Assembly (NCBI GenBank): GCA_942159475.1
Contig: OW804097.1
Span: forward strand, 56,254,986 to 56,318,985
Origin: Sthenelais limicola
Taxonomy: Eukaryota > Annelida > Polychaeta > Phyllodocida > Sigalionidae
Length of the DNA: 64,000 nucleotides
Direction: 5' to 3'
In this document: positions 12,560-24,814 of the stretch, in pieces
Position numbering within the stretch: position 1 is the first letter of the stretch
Layout of the letters: every line of letters starts with the position of its first letter
Translations under genes and position numbers: made by a program
Notes under the pieces: generated by a model
Told to the model about the DNA's origin: nothing
Seen by the model: the letters and a program-made list of their open reading frames with translations, nothing else
The model's database searches: none

Positions 12560-15100
12560 TAATCAGGGACATAGGAATTAAGTAGAAAAACATCCCACTT
12601 GGGACATATTCCATTTCATAATCAAAGTTGAGAATCTTATCAGAGTTGCTAAGATTCACGGTGACATTGAGAACATTTGTAGCGAATTTGAGTACATTCG
12701 CAGCAAATTCTGGCAATGTATACTCTCTATCCCTCTCAGCCCATGGCGCCTCCCTGTCTGTTATTCGGCTGTTATCATGGTTATTACGTAATAAGACAAC
12801 ATGCACAGCCAGTCCCATCACCTCGCGAATGTCAGCGTGAAGACAAATGTTCCCGCGAATGTCCTACATTATGAAACGCCAGGCCGGGACATTTTCGAAG
12901 CACTGCTTTTAGCATTGCGCGGGCATTGCTGTGGCCAATCCCCTCACACACACCCCCACGCCACCTACCTCACTCCCACACACTACTCATTCTAACTCTC
13001 ACCCACCTCACTTCACTTCCTACCACCAAACACCACACATTTAACCCACCCACCCACACCAATTTTTGGTATATCCCATTCCCTCCATACTAATTACTTA
13101 TCATTATCAATTCAATTTTATCAAATATCAATTTCTTTTACAATTCATCTTACCAATTTTATCATCATCAATCTTTACACTTTTATACAAACTATTTATT
13201 ATAAATCTTTTATATAAAACTATTTAATTAAATAAATATTTAATTTCCCCATTCAAGGAGAATTGTAATGAAATTGTAATTTACTGACCTCACACACGAT
13301 TATTGACATCGAATGTAAACTTAAGAATTCAGGGTGTGGAGGAAGACCGGGTCTGACCCGAGCCACATTAAGTATGGCCAAAGCCAGCATAATAACCTGA
13401 ATAAAATTCGTCCCAAAAAAAGAAATCTGTTGGTTTAAGACGCGGTGCCAGCTTGCAGATGCCTATAAAGTTTACAGACATTTTTAAGATGATACTGCAA
13501 AAATTACAGCATTGATAAGGTAAGTACTATTATATGTTTCACTTTCTATGTGGGTCTTGTCTCTTTATCTATATGACTGTAGTGGGTCGATCCTGGTATG
13601 ATGATTGAAAATAACATGGTAACGACAGGGATAGTTTTGTCAAACAAACCATAGTTTAATATCAGATTTCAGCATCTAGTTTAACAATTCCTGAAATGTT
13701 CTACTTCATGCACAAAAAAACCCACTTTGCCCTCTCTGCAACTGGACTCGGCTGTAGAAGTTTCCCTCCCGTTCCCTTCTGACGTGGGTTGGTCAAACCT
13801 ATTACAAAACATATCAATGTTCCTTCTTTCAGATAATTATATCTTATTTCTAACACTAATTGCCATTTTTCTATTAGTCCTGTCAGAAAGGATATACGTA
13901 TTTCCTTATTCACAAGTATGTACATGTATGCATACGATGCATGTATGATTACTTAACCTTATTTCATATTTTAAATGATTATCTTGCCAGTCAATATAAG
14001 TAAAACGTACTTTATCAATTTGATTCCTACATGTATCTTAATACAGATGAATACTATGAAATTCTGGAATTTGTTTATCAGGGAAAATGTTCTCTTTTAC
14101 AATATTATAGCATAATGCGGAATAGTTATTATTGTACTTTTATGACATGGTTTTATGGATAAGGTTTCATGGGGATCTTGTAATTAGCTTTCTCCCGCTG
14201 GCAATCGTTGCGTTTATTGTGCTATAAGACTATTTTAGTATGAGGGGCTTCTCTCTTATGTAAAAGCTGCAAACCATATGTCACTGCCTTGGGTGGAGAT
14301 GTGTGTGTGGAGGTGGCGTGGGGGGGGGGGGGAGGTGCTGAGGGGGAGTGGAGGTATGTGGAGGTTGGAGGAGGGGCGTGTCTCTTCATCTTATATCTTT
14401 ATTTATAAGATACATTGAGGTTTAAGTTGTCGTCTTCAGGAGGGACGATTTACGAGGTGTATCATCGAAGGTGATTTTCTATATGAAATAAGAGAGGGCA
14501 TGGATGAATATAGACAAAAATAAAAATTGTGGAGTAATGAACAATTTAAAACAGTGACTTTCAAGTCACTTAAATGTAACCTCCCAAACAGGCTTCCCAT
14601 CCATCTACTTAATGGTGCATACATTTATAGTAATTAAAAGAGCTTGTCATGGTGCGTGCCTATGTAGGGGTAGGGAAAGAGAGAACCGTTTTTCTTTTCG
14701 TTTGTAAGAGACCGAAATACATTACCCATGTTTACCGCTCGACATCTTGTTACTTATCTCATCCCTATATTACTTGTATAGATGAAAATGTTCAGTCATT
14801 TAAAAATGGATATGAAGATAATAGTGTAATTGTTAAGAACGGTTTATAAAAAGGGGTTGTTGGTCACCACTAAACTGAATACCGGTAACAAGAAGCGGTA
14901 CGAGGGAGAATGGCACAAAAAGTGACCGATATAAATTTATGTCTCATACATTTTCTTTGGCCTCTCGACAATTGAGCCCATGGATCCGTTTGCTTGCTTT
15001 TTTATTAAGCCTGACTGATATTTTGGACGAATAACATGCTCTATTTATTTAACCAATCCACGAATAATAGGTCAATAATACATTTGGATTATTCTTAACC
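12560..15100. other. Gene-free intergenic stretch
   Basis: I see no recognisable gene. The open frame on the minus strand at 12384-12821 runs into the pyrimidine tract and has no motif. A GC-richer patch at 12700-12960 and a G run near 14320 are the only compositional features. Confidence 0.45.
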
Positions 15101-15101
15101 A

Positions 15102-15150
15102 AGTGTGTGTGTGTGTGTGTTGAGTGTGTGTGTGTGTGTGTGGGGGGGGT
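15102..15150. repeat. (GT)n microsatellite
   Basis: Two runs of GT dinucleotides, interrupted by TGAG and ending in a run of G. Confidence 0.9.
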
Positions 15151-15738
15151 GATTTAACACTGTACTTTCTGTATGTATTTGGTCAAGTACGCTACGAGGA
15201 AACACACTAACGAGATGTGATACCCTACTCCTTTCGATTATTAGCAATGGTTCTGTATGCGTTTAGCCATAGACAGCTATACGCATTACGGCTTTTTGTA
15301 ACCAGTCAGCCTGCACTGGATTAAGGTGAAATGAGGCTATCGCAAACCGAATCCAGGACTCTTATATTATGAGAACCATTCAGTTTAGATCCCTATGTCT
15401 CACCCATTACGACTTGAAGATCTGAGGAGTTCTAGGAAAGAATATACATTTATACATAATTGGCATATTCAAGTGAAATGTTGCGTAAAAATCGAATGAC
15501 AAATAGATATATCCAGAGTTGTGCGTGAAATGATAATAGTCAGCCACCCTACTTTCCCATCCTCTCAATCCTCTCAACCCTATATAATATATATAATATA
15601 ACATTATTGTCTCGCTACCTTGCCAGGGATGAGAGCAACGATAATATTCTCGTTGATGAGATGAATGTATAAAATATACCGTATTAGCTGTGTGTGCCAA
15701 AGATTATAGTACATTAAGATGCGGCAGTCTTTAGCCCT

Positions 15739-16101
15739 TAGCCCCCCCCCCCCCCCAAAAAAAAGGGTGTTTTCGATTACCCCCCCCCCCCTACCTGGAA
15801 AAACCGTACCCTACCTAACATTTTTTTTTACCATACCTGATTTTTTTGCATCCTATCTTACATTTTTTGGATTTTTTGACAAAAAAAAGCTTATAAAAGC
15901 AGGAAAACGGGTTTTCCTAACCCGGAACTGTCAAAAAGCACATTTCCCATGTTTAAAACGACTATTGTTATGAAATTTTTTCAGTTCCTAGGAGGTGGTT
16001 TCCAAACAAAAACATAAAACAAAAAAAAAGGTTACCACCCCCGCTACCTAGTATTTCAGCCAGTAAATCGGAAACACACCTATTTTTTTTGGGTGGCCTT
16101 A
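15739..16101. mobile_element. Tc1/mariner-like MITE, 'tttccgattt' family, copy 1
   Basis: About 363 bp, homologous in opposite orientation to 32750-33110 over its whole length. Shared words include 'aggaaaacgggttttcctaa' and 'agcacatttcccatg'. The ends are inverted repeats around 'aaatcggaaacacacct', and a TA dinucleotide stands at each border, as expected for a TA-targeting element. Poly-C and poly-A runs near the left end have decayed that repeat. The open frame across it is not a gene. Confidence 0.75.
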
Positions 16102-16235
16102 CTACTATCTTTGTGCATGCTAAGTCCCTGTTCTGCTTGACTTCAGTTTGCCAGCCAGAGTCTTGGCGTTCATCTTTATTTTATTGCATTGCAACATTCA
16201 GGAACTCACTCATTCCCAGAAATTTAAGGATGTAT

Positions 16236-16475
16236 ACATATGGGCCAGACCATCAGAAAAGGTACAATTCGCCTTCACCAATCCTCCTTAACCCAAAGTT
16301 AAGACAACAATGAGCTTCAAAATAAAGTTGAACATACCAGAACGGATATTTTAAAACAACACAATACCAAACATATTCAGATATACCTAATATTCATCAT
16401 TTTTCAGCCTGATTTAGAAGATTTTACTAAATGTGCTGCCAAGTGTACATTTTCTGATGATCTGACCCATATATA
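16236..16475. mobile_element. MITE, 'cagaaaatgtaca' family, copy 1
   Basis: A 240 bp element whose left end 'atatgggccagaccatcaga' is the inverse of the right end 'tctgatgatctgacccatat'. A second copy lies at 24009-24257 and a related end near 29070. There is no open frame of interest. Confidence 0.7.
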
Positions 16476-16919
16476 TTCACCCAAGTTTCCCGTTCCCTAT
16501 ATCATATACAATTAGAGTTTACCTCCTCGAAAAATTGTAAGTAGTGACATTTTGATTTTGAATAGCTTCTATAGTTGAACATATTCTTGTGGCATGCACA
16601 ACATCAATCTGAGATATATGTTGTTGTTGTAAAGTTTTTTTTATCTCTTACTTCAGGTACGAAATATGCACGCATGAGAAATACCAGTAGGATACAATCA
16701 GGATTAACATGATTCTCAGAAGGTTGTATTAGGGGTATATATATCCAGAAACCTCCGTAGGATTGGGAATCTAAAGGGGGTGGGAAGATGCAAAGTAGCA
16801 GTAAAATTGATGGATGACGTATAAGTACAACTTTAGGAAAAATTGGAAGGTATGACCTTCTGCTAGAACAAAGGTCAGTATATAGGACTATGGGCCAAGC
16901 CAAGTGCAAATTTGCTTCA

Positions 16920-17110
16920 TAGTAAAGCTGCACTCTCAGTTAACGTTGGTCAAAAGCTAAGCCAGGAAGACCTAATTCAAGAGGGCTAGTTTCCTGTTCA
17001 TGTATCTTGATTATTGTCAGCATGTGAATAAAAGTCTTTATATATATAACATTATTCTTATGTTTTTCCCGGCCATTTCTTATACAAACCATCTAAAAGC
17101 CATTGGCCAA
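16920..17110. repeat. Dispersed repeat beginning 'taaagctgcactctcag'
   Basis: It resembles 9825-9930, sharing 'agctgcac', 'ttggccaaaac' and 'catctaaaagycat'. The opening phrase recalls a repeat common in mollusc genomes; that is memory of a pattern, not a database match. Confidence 0.5.
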
Positions 17111-17119
17111 AACTTTAGA

Positions 17120-17345
17120 GGGGGCTCCAGACGTTAGGGTCCAGACGCTAGGGCCTAGTAACCTTATATAGACGCTAGGGCCCAGAGTCCAGACGCTATA
17201 TAGAGCCCAGAGTCCAGACGTGAGTTCAGACGCTAGGGCCCACCCACCTTCAGACGTTAGGGCCTATCCCACATCTAACGCTAGGGCCCACGTCTGAATG
17301 TGGGTGGGCCCTAAGGCCAGCAGGGGTGGGCCCTAACGTCTGTTG
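17120..17345. repeat. Degenerate tandem/inverted cluster of CAGACGYTAGGGCC
   Basis: At least seven copies of the word 'agacgctaggg' or close variants lie head to tail between 17127 and 17290. They are followed by inverted copies ending 'ggtgggccctaacgtctg'. The copies at 17228 and 17320 can pair to form a GC-rich hairpin. No coding function is evident. Confidence 0.8.
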
Positions 17346-18064
17346 CCTGAAATACATCTACATGGAATTGTACATATATTATATCCTCTTTTATCCTGGG
17401 CAAAAAAGAAATTAGAAAATATCATGACATTCTAACATGAAAGTGATGTATAGTCAGTAATATAATGTATGTATCATTCTGAGTGTGCTATTGATGCGCT
17501 ACTAAACTACGTGGAATGTAGGGACATCATTGCGCTCAAATCAAACATGGCAGATTTAGCAACCACAGCGCTAACACTGATGTTTTATGAGGACTACATC
17601 ATCACTAGGTGTGCTATTCTTAGCGTGCCTACCTGAGGTACGGACATCAATTATGCTAAGAGGTGGGTCAATAAGTTCCCAACGTATGTCCACTTCACGC
17701 TGAAATGATGATCAGCTGTTATTTTATTTTTATGTTCAAATGTTCCTAAAGTATTGTTCTTGTCATCCATGTATGATACTACTCTCAATTTAATGAAATC
17801 GTAGCAATTTCAGCCTCTTAAAACCAACCCTCCACTCTCCCTCATCTCCTTGGGATCGAACATAGCTGGCCGCTCATTCTACCGAGCATGAGGCACTTGG
17901 TGGCCGACGTAGTATTATTTTTTGACTGACTAAACCCGTCGCGTACGATTGCGTTTGTGCATCAGCTAAAACTAAATGACTTGTGCCAGACCATTATGTC
18001 CCACCGTATCATAAGTAGCTGAGGGATACGTTAGTGTTAGTGTTAGAGTTGGGGTTGCTAAATC

Positions 18065-18530
18065 AGCCTAATAAGCGCAACGTCCTGTGCTCTTTCGAAG
18101 AAGCGTGCACATAGCAGTTTTTAAGAGCGTATAGAAAGCACATTTACCGTTTCTATTAGACTGCTCTGGTTTAGCTCTAACTTTGCTTGTTCTGTGATCA
18201 GAGTAAATAAAAGAGCAGACCATGAGCGGACCAAAAGAGCGATCCAGTGGAATCACACCTTTAGATACCTAACATGCATAATTTACATATATTATAGGAG
18301 AGGTGTGATATGTGGGGTGCAATAACAATATATTTTTTTATGGCTGCGATTCCACTGGCTCGCTCTTTTCATCCTCTCATGGCCCGCTCTTTTTATTTCC
18401 ATGAGCACCTAACAAGCACAGATAGAGTGCAACCAGAGCGGTCCAATAGAATCGGTTACTGCACTTTCTATACGCTCTTAAAAACTGATGTTGGTGCTTC
18501 TTTTTGACACTGCGCTAATATTAGATGTGT
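18065..18530. mobile_element. Fold-back element with ~190 bp inverted arms
   Basis: The left arm (about 18071-18262) and right arm (about 18340-18525) are diverged inverted copies. For example, 'tttttaagagcgtatagaaa' on the left pairs with 'tttctatacgctcttaaaaa' on the right, and 'gatccagtggaatc' pairs with 'gattccactggctc'. The short frames on the two strands translate to similar peptides only because the arms are homologous. The arms enclose a ~75 bp centre. Similar words continue to 18600 ('agcggaccaagagcgc'). Confidence 0.75.
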
Positions 18531-18960
18531 TTGATATGAGCGCAATGATGGCCCATACATTCCACGTCTTTTAGAAGCGGACCAAGAGCGCAGTGAGAGC
18601 GCACAAACGATTCAAATTCTTTTTTCTTTTAGCTTTTAGATACTTTATGCTGAAACGTGCCACATCAGGATATAAATAACCTTAATTATCATTTGTATAT
18701 ATAGATAAGATCTTTCTGATGAGAGCTTGGTCTAAAAAAACATTTACAGCCAGGCTTATGCTAAATTGAAGGTCGATCCAATAAAATCCAAATTATTTTC
18801 CCATTATTGTTGTTAGAAATTCCTTTGTATAAATAAAGTCTATTGATCATTTTCTTTTGCTATATCCCTCTTTTTAATGTGATTCATAAATATCACCACG
18901 CTTTCCAACATACTTATACTTTAAATTTACAAAGATTTCTTAAGTATGTGATTCCTATAT

Positions 18961-21153
18961 GGGTGGGGCTCCCGAAAATGTCCATTTTGCAAAAATCACC
19001 CATTCTAATTCCATAATTTATTCGGATTTCATCCCACACTACTGATTTTTCAGTATTTTGTACCTTCCCAAGTGTATAATAAGGGCATATTTAGAAATAT
19101 TTATAAAAACTCCTTTTTATGCAAAAAAATCATATTTTTATGTTAGAAAATGTCCCAAACGCATGTCCCTGGCATAAATTAGTTTTTGTTTCAATGAAAA
19201 GTTATATAAAACGTATTAATTTGTTATTTGCATTTAATTCGTTATAAAGCATATAATTATATGTAAAAACCTCCTTCTGAGTTTATTTTTTGATTTAATT
19301 TTGTTTCATTTATTTCATTATTGTCTGTTTTTTCATTCACAACTCTCCAAATAGCTTATGAAGATTAGTGATAAAATGATAAAATCTACAACAAAGTTTC
19401 TACCTAGGAAATATTTTGCTTTGGGTCTTTTGTTATTGATATAGTCTCATATCACATAAAACTTTGAATTTTTATTTTTTTCCAATTTTGACCATACTCA
19501 AGGTTCCATAATGTTGAAACATAGCAATTCAGAGTCTGACCCCCTTTTTTTCTCACAGTGATAAAGAGAGTTTTTATTCAAATATTCATGAAAATACATT
19601 TGTGATTATACACATTTATTTGATATTTACCCATCTTAAATGTTGACTTTGAATATATTAGCAGATAACCAACCTTCTGAGTATGTGTTGTGTTCGGGGA
19701 GAGGGGTGTTGTGTTCGGGAACAAAAGAGATTATGACCAAAAAGTAACAAAATTGAAAAGTAATGGAAAAATCGACGAAACCCTTCATTTATTCATGTAA
19801 TTGTGTACACAACCCATTGGTTATACTTACATTAACTGCTTTCTTTCCCTTAAATTAAGGGGTTGTTGTGTTCGGGGACAGGGTGGGGTGTTGTGTTCGG
19901 GGACAGGGGTGTTATGTTCGGGTACAAATATGTTATGATGAAAAAATGATAAAATTGAAAACTAAAGTATTCTATTCATTTGTGTATGTAATTCTGAACA
20001 TAAATACTTGGTTATATTCCAAATGACTACTTTCTTTCCCTTAAATTAAGGGGGTGTTATGTTCGGGGACAGGGTGAGGTGTTGTGTTCGGGGACAGGGG
20101 TGTTATGTTCAGGTACAAATATGCTATGACCAAAAAATGATAAAATTGTATAATAATGAAAAAGTAAACTATTCTAATCATTTCTCTCTGTAATTCTGCA
20201 CATAAATCTTTTGTTATATTCCTATTTACTGCTTGGCTTTTACTTAATAAATGGGGTGTTGTGTTCGGGGATAGGGGCCTTCAAGCATTAAAGGGAAAAC
20301 ATGAACAATAGAATCAAAATTAATCCGAAATAAGATACCCCTGTGGGTATAGAATGTATACCAACATAGACAATGGCAATATAATAGGTATTTATAGGTA
20401 TTTTTGCAATATTTGTGTGTCTGTTGTGTTCGGGGACAACCCAGAAAATAGAATATTTATTATAAAATCATAAAAATATATGAATATAGGCCTGAGTTTT
20501 ATCAAGTTAATTCGATATATGTAGTATGAAAACAGAAATAATTGTTAAATTCCATAAGAATTGACATGTGTTGTGTTCGGGGACTTGAATAGCATAGTCT
20601 TCTTCCTTGAGCCATTAAATTCATGCTTTTTAAGGAGATAGTGATAAAAATAGGTAGAAGTGGGGAGAAAACCCCTCGAAATTCTGAGTTATCCTTTAAA
20701 AAAGCAGAAAACATGAGATATTTAATTTTACATTGGTTAGCAGCGAAAACTTTGGGATAGAATTGGCATTGAAGCAATAGTGGTTGAAACAACAGGAAAT
20801 AGAAATGAATAAATATATGAAATATCATATAAAATATATATTTCTTCACTCAATACAAGAACACTTGTCTAAGTCTAAGTGGATGAGGAGTGATTACAAA
20901 AATATAATGCTATTTTCCTTTTTTATTCAATTTTATTCATTTCCTCCCCGAACACAACAGGCACTGTGGCCAAAAATGGACACTTTTTGGATAGACATTG
21001 TAGGAAATCAGAAAAAGCTCAGAAAAATTCATAATTTTAGTATGTTTAAGCTTGTACCATTAGCTATGACCAGGAGAAGGCTCAGATAAATTGAAATAGA
21101 ATAAAATTTTGACTTTATTTTTTTGAAAGTGGACATTTTCGGGAGCCCCGCCC
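18961..21153. mobile_element. 2.2 kb non-autonomous DNA element with satellite interior
   Basis: The left end 'gggtggggctcccgaaaatg' and the right end 'cattttcgggagccccgccc' are inverted repeats of at least 25 bp, bordered by TATAT on both sides. The interior has no transposase frame. It holds a ~190 bp tandem array, listed separately, plus an inverted copy of the array's signature word near the right end (20945). The host target-site duplication looks like an AT word but cannot be fixed exactly. Confidence 0.75.
19680..20285. repeat. ~190-200 bp satellite with TGTTGTGTTCGGGGACA
   Basis: About three tandem units, each opening with two or three copies of 'gtgttgtgttcggggaca'. They continue through 'ggtacaaatatgytatga' and 'aaaatgataaaattg' and end 'cttaaattaaggg'. 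Single copies of the signature word follow at about 20428 and 20573, and an inverted copy stands at 20943-20956. The array lies wholly inside the 18961-21153 element. Confidence 0.85.
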
Positions 21154-22114
21154 ATATATCTGAGAATATTTGGTAATGCGCTTATTCAATACAATCTGTT
21201 TGGTTATTTTGAACCTTCATAATTCCTCTATTAAATTTGGGTTATTTTAGTGAATTTGTGAAGGTGAATGTACATTTTATGACATGACCCCATACTAAAT
21301 TTAAAGAAAAATATTCTCAGAAAATGGCCATCTTTCAAAAATGTTCTCTTAATTGTAGTTATAGACAAAATTGACTTGTGGCCGTGTGAGAGGTAGTTAT
21401 CTCCCTTGGAGTTACGCGGTTTGTTTATGTTCTCAATTCCGGTCCACCTCACACATTTTCGGGTCTATTTTTCTATTTAAATACGCAATAAATTCCACAG
21501 CTCATATTATTCTATTATTATATCATTGCATACGATGTATAACGAGTCTTTTATACGCGAAAATAATCATTTAAATACAGAAAACCAGGACGCGAACATG
21601 GGCCTATTTTTTTACAATAAAATTCCGCTAGAGGTAAATATGATATAATGTAAATATCTCCCAGAGGGTGATATGACTTTCCAATGCTGTAGCCTATGGC
21701 TTTCCATACCATCCCACCAAGAGGTATACTAAAAGATAGACATTTCAGAGATATTCTCCTAAGTGTAGCCAACAAGAGTGGAAGAAGTCTACTCTCGTTG
21801 GTGTTGCTATATAAAAATGTATTATTTCTCTCACGTTGAAGCCTTAAAGATTCATGTTAAAACCTTAAAGTTCCCGCTTACAAGATAACTTACATGCTAT
21901 CGATGATATCTAAGGAGCCGGGGTCAGTATCAACAGTCAAAGAAGCCATTTCTCCATAGCAGACAACACAAATAGTGGATACTATTACCAAACGTGAAGT
22001 TAGATGCACAAAAAGTGCTTAAAAATAATTTTCGCTTTTTGGAACATGCGGGAAGGTAGATGTATAGGGAAAGAATAACAAAAATACGGCACTTCCCGCC
22101 GAACTGAGAATAAC

Positions 22115-22480
22115 ATGAATGAGATTACACAGAAGTGTACATGTTTGGTGTTTTATAAACAAAGATCACGGATGATATTTGGGATTAAACTTCATTCGTA
22201 TGTCCGCTATCTTGAATCGATTCACATGGAATTATGTCAGTTGTTTGTCAGTGTAAAAGCTATAGAAATTATGTTATCTTCATGGTCATATGGGATGGTT
22301 ATTGGATCTCATGTTTATAGCTATGTTCAGCATGGAACATTGAACAGTGATGCCATGTAAATAGTCATGTTTTTTACATGTTGTCATAAAACGAGACTTC
22401 ATCTTCCCCATCATGCATTTGTTTGTTGTAGATCACACAAGCTATGATATTGGTGAAAAGAGATTTATTTGAACGTCCAG
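22115..22480. repeat. Dispersed repeat shared with 38385-38610 and 42395-42510
   Basis: Shared words include 'cgccatcttgaat'-like text, 'catggaattatgtca', 'atgttcagcatgg', 'catcatgcatttg' and 'atattggtgaaaa'. The copy at 42395-42510 is inverted. The open frames over it are incidental. Confidence 0.65.
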
Positions 22481-22863
22481 TATTTCAACATTAATTTGAA
22501 AAAGTTGTATCAAATTTAAATTGTACCCCACGCTTGATAACATTTTTCTTCATCGCCTGAAATGGGCTGAATTGTATGCACCGTTTGCATTTCCAGTTTC
22601 TAACCTACTTTTCCAATATATTTCATTTTATTGGTTTAAAGGCGTTACGCTCAATCGAGGGAGACCCTTTTCTCATTCATGTTTGCTGATAAGGCTTGTT
22701 TACTGTACAGTTTTCCAGAAATGCAATAATTCTCGAACAGACATACACGCATACATGTATGTATACAAGCAAAAAGGTACACTCTACCCATAGGGTTATG
22801 ATTGGGCGCCTTTGATGTTTACTCTCAACACTTCTCGTAAAGAGTGTATACCCGTAACGGATG

Positions 22864-23041
22864 TATAGATAGAACCTGATGAGAATGTGGTACGAGGGAT
22901 ACTATTGCACTGTCCGAGATGTTTGTTTTTTTCGTGGCCCACAAGCCAATAGGCGAGTGGGTTATGAAGCATCGAGGACACTGCAGTAGTGGACAGTGCA
23001 ATAGCGTCCTGAGTACAACATTCTAATTTAGGTTCTATATT
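22864..23041. mobile_element. Fold-back MITE with ~50 bp arms
   Basis: The left arm (22864-22915) contains 'tagaacctgatgagaatgt' and 'tattgcactgtcc'. The right arm (22991-23041) is its inverse ('ggacagtgcaata', then 'acattctaatttaggttcta'). A ~75 bp loop lies between. It has no coding capacity. Confidence 0.75.
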
Positions 23042-23181
23042 TACTCCCACATTGCTATGTATAAGTATATACTTATTATATGCGCATGCTATATGAGAGG
23101 TGCTATAAGTGGGGTGCTATAAAACTATTCATATAGTATGCATCCTATAAAAATGTAGTTGTCTAAAAATAGGTCTGTTGA

Positions 23182-23216
23182 TATGCTTCGCAGAGCTTTG
23201 GCTCTCCGCGAAGCAT
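23182..23216. repeat. Short GC-rich palindrome
   Basis: The word atgcttcgc is followed by a short centre and the inverse gcgaagcat, giving a compact hairpin around 'agctttggct'. Confidence 0.7.
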
Positions 23217-23442
23217 GTAAACAAATCCCCGTGATCAGTAATCCACCCGTGGTACTATCATTATAGAAATACATAATAAAAACCATACCATTAGATAGGG
23301 CATTAAATTCTCTATCGAATGATATAAGTTTTATTAATGTAGCTCAAGAAATGGCCGTGATATGAACGTTTTAATTCAACAATATAAGTAGGCCGAAATA
23401 CTGCATGATCACACAGTGGGCACCGTTGTAGGCCAACTAACA

Positions 23443-23483
23443 GGGCTGGCAGCGGGGCTGGCAGTGGGGCTGGCAGCGGGGCT
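23443..23483. repeat. 12-bp minisatellite GGGCTGGCAGCG
   Basis: Three and a half near-perfect copies of a 12-base unit, much richer in GC than the flanks. Confidence 0.85.
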
Positions 23484-23560
23484 CTCTGAGACTTTTTTAA
23501 TATTTTTTCAGTGATATCTGATGACATATGATCAAATTTTGTGCACATATAATAAATATA

Positions 23561-23684
23561 GAATGGAACTCACCGGCAATAATAAAAAAATTATTGGACT
23601 TGATTCATCCACATAAAAATTGTTTGTTTGATGTGGACGAATCTAGTTCTATAAATTTTTGATTATTGCCGGCTCGTCCCATTC
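23561..23684. mobile_element. Palindromic MITE, ~124 bp
   Basis: The left arm starts 'gaatggaactcaccggcaat' and the right arm ends 'attgccggctcgtcccattc'. The arms of about 50 bp enclose a ~16 bp centre ('aaaaattgtttgtttg'). The whole element could fold as one long hairpin. Confidence 0.8.
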
Positions 23685-24008
23685 TCTCTCTATATAAGTA
23701 TTGTACGTGGGGGAGGAAGAAGGAATGGCAATGTCATACCTCACGCCAAGGATTGGCACAAATTACCACACTTTCAAATAGGATTTGGTACATACACCAA
23801 CGTGGAGTAAAAAGAAAAGTGAAATGAATGAGGATGGAGACGATGCAATACTGCTGATGAATTATAACATATTTAGCAGGTGTCTATGGAATGGAAAATT
23901 GTTTGTTTGATTGATTAATTAATTCCCATATTACTTCAATACAAAGTGAAATGGGTCAGTATAGAATTCCCACTTGTAAATTGCAGTTGTTCCTGTCACA
24001 GCCAAAAT

Positions 24009-24257
24009 TATAATGGGTCAATTAGAACTTCAGAAAATGTACAACTGTAAGCACTACACATTGCGAAATTCTGCTAAATTAGGCCGAACATTTATAAGTA
24101 TTAGATATGGTTACATTTGGTATTGTGTTGATTTAGAAAATCAGTTTAGTTATGTTGAACAGGTATATGAATCCCATTTCTGTCTTAAATTTTGGTTATT
24201 TCAGAGGATTGGGAAAGGCCAATTATACATTTTCTGACGATCGGACCCATTATATAA
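24009..24257. mobile_element. MITE, 'cagaaaatgtaca' family, copy 2
   Basis: The left end 'aatgggtcaattagaacttc' with 'agaaaatgtacaa' is inverted at the right end as 'tacattttctgacgatcgga' and 'cccattata'. It is the same family as 16236-16475. Confidence 0.65.
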
Positions 24258-24814
24258 ATGAGAGAGAGACAGAGAAAGGGACAAAGAGACAGGGAAAGAG
24301 ACAGAGACAGCCACTTCCAGGATATAAGGAATAAATGTGAGCTTTCTCACAAGTCAAATAATATCCAATTGTGACGATAAACGTAAACAAATAAATCACA
24401 TCTCTGAATTAATCATTCTAATATACAATGTAGCATACAAATTGTTCTGCCTTTTTATTGCTACTCAACTACGAATTAACAATTTAGTCACTCATGAGCA
24501 TAATTCATAAATTATATTCTCATGCTGTACTGAAAATTCAGAATAAATAGTGGTTCTAATTTGTGGATGATTGTTTACTATTGCAAACATATTAAATGAG
24601 AATCCAGGATGAATAAAATCGTTTTAAAAAGAAATAAAATGAGTTTCACCAACCTCTTGTGTTGGGCTTTGGCACGCTCCGAGGAAGACCTCTATATTGA
24701 AGGGTAGCCAAGAGAGGAGAGAGTCAGATGTTTACGGAGGATGGAGCGGGAGGATGTATTTATACCCTTCAACACTAGAAATAGGGGGTGCATGTAGATG
24801 TTTCAATGGGGGGG

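Noticed and set aside
12137..12562. 141-codon Pro/Ser/Leu-rich open frame on the plus strand
   Set aside because: It lies on a homopyrimidine tract. The composition of the repeat alone produces the frame, and no splice or start context supports a gene.
15719..15973. 84-codon frame sharing a peptide (LTFFGFFDKK) with a minus frame at 32749-33018
   Set aside because: The similarity comes from two copies of the same MITE. The shared peptide is not evidence of a gene.
17120..17345. CRISPR-like or regulatory array
   Set aside because: The spacing is irregular, copies flip orientation and the genome is eukaryotic. It is treated as a repeat cluster.
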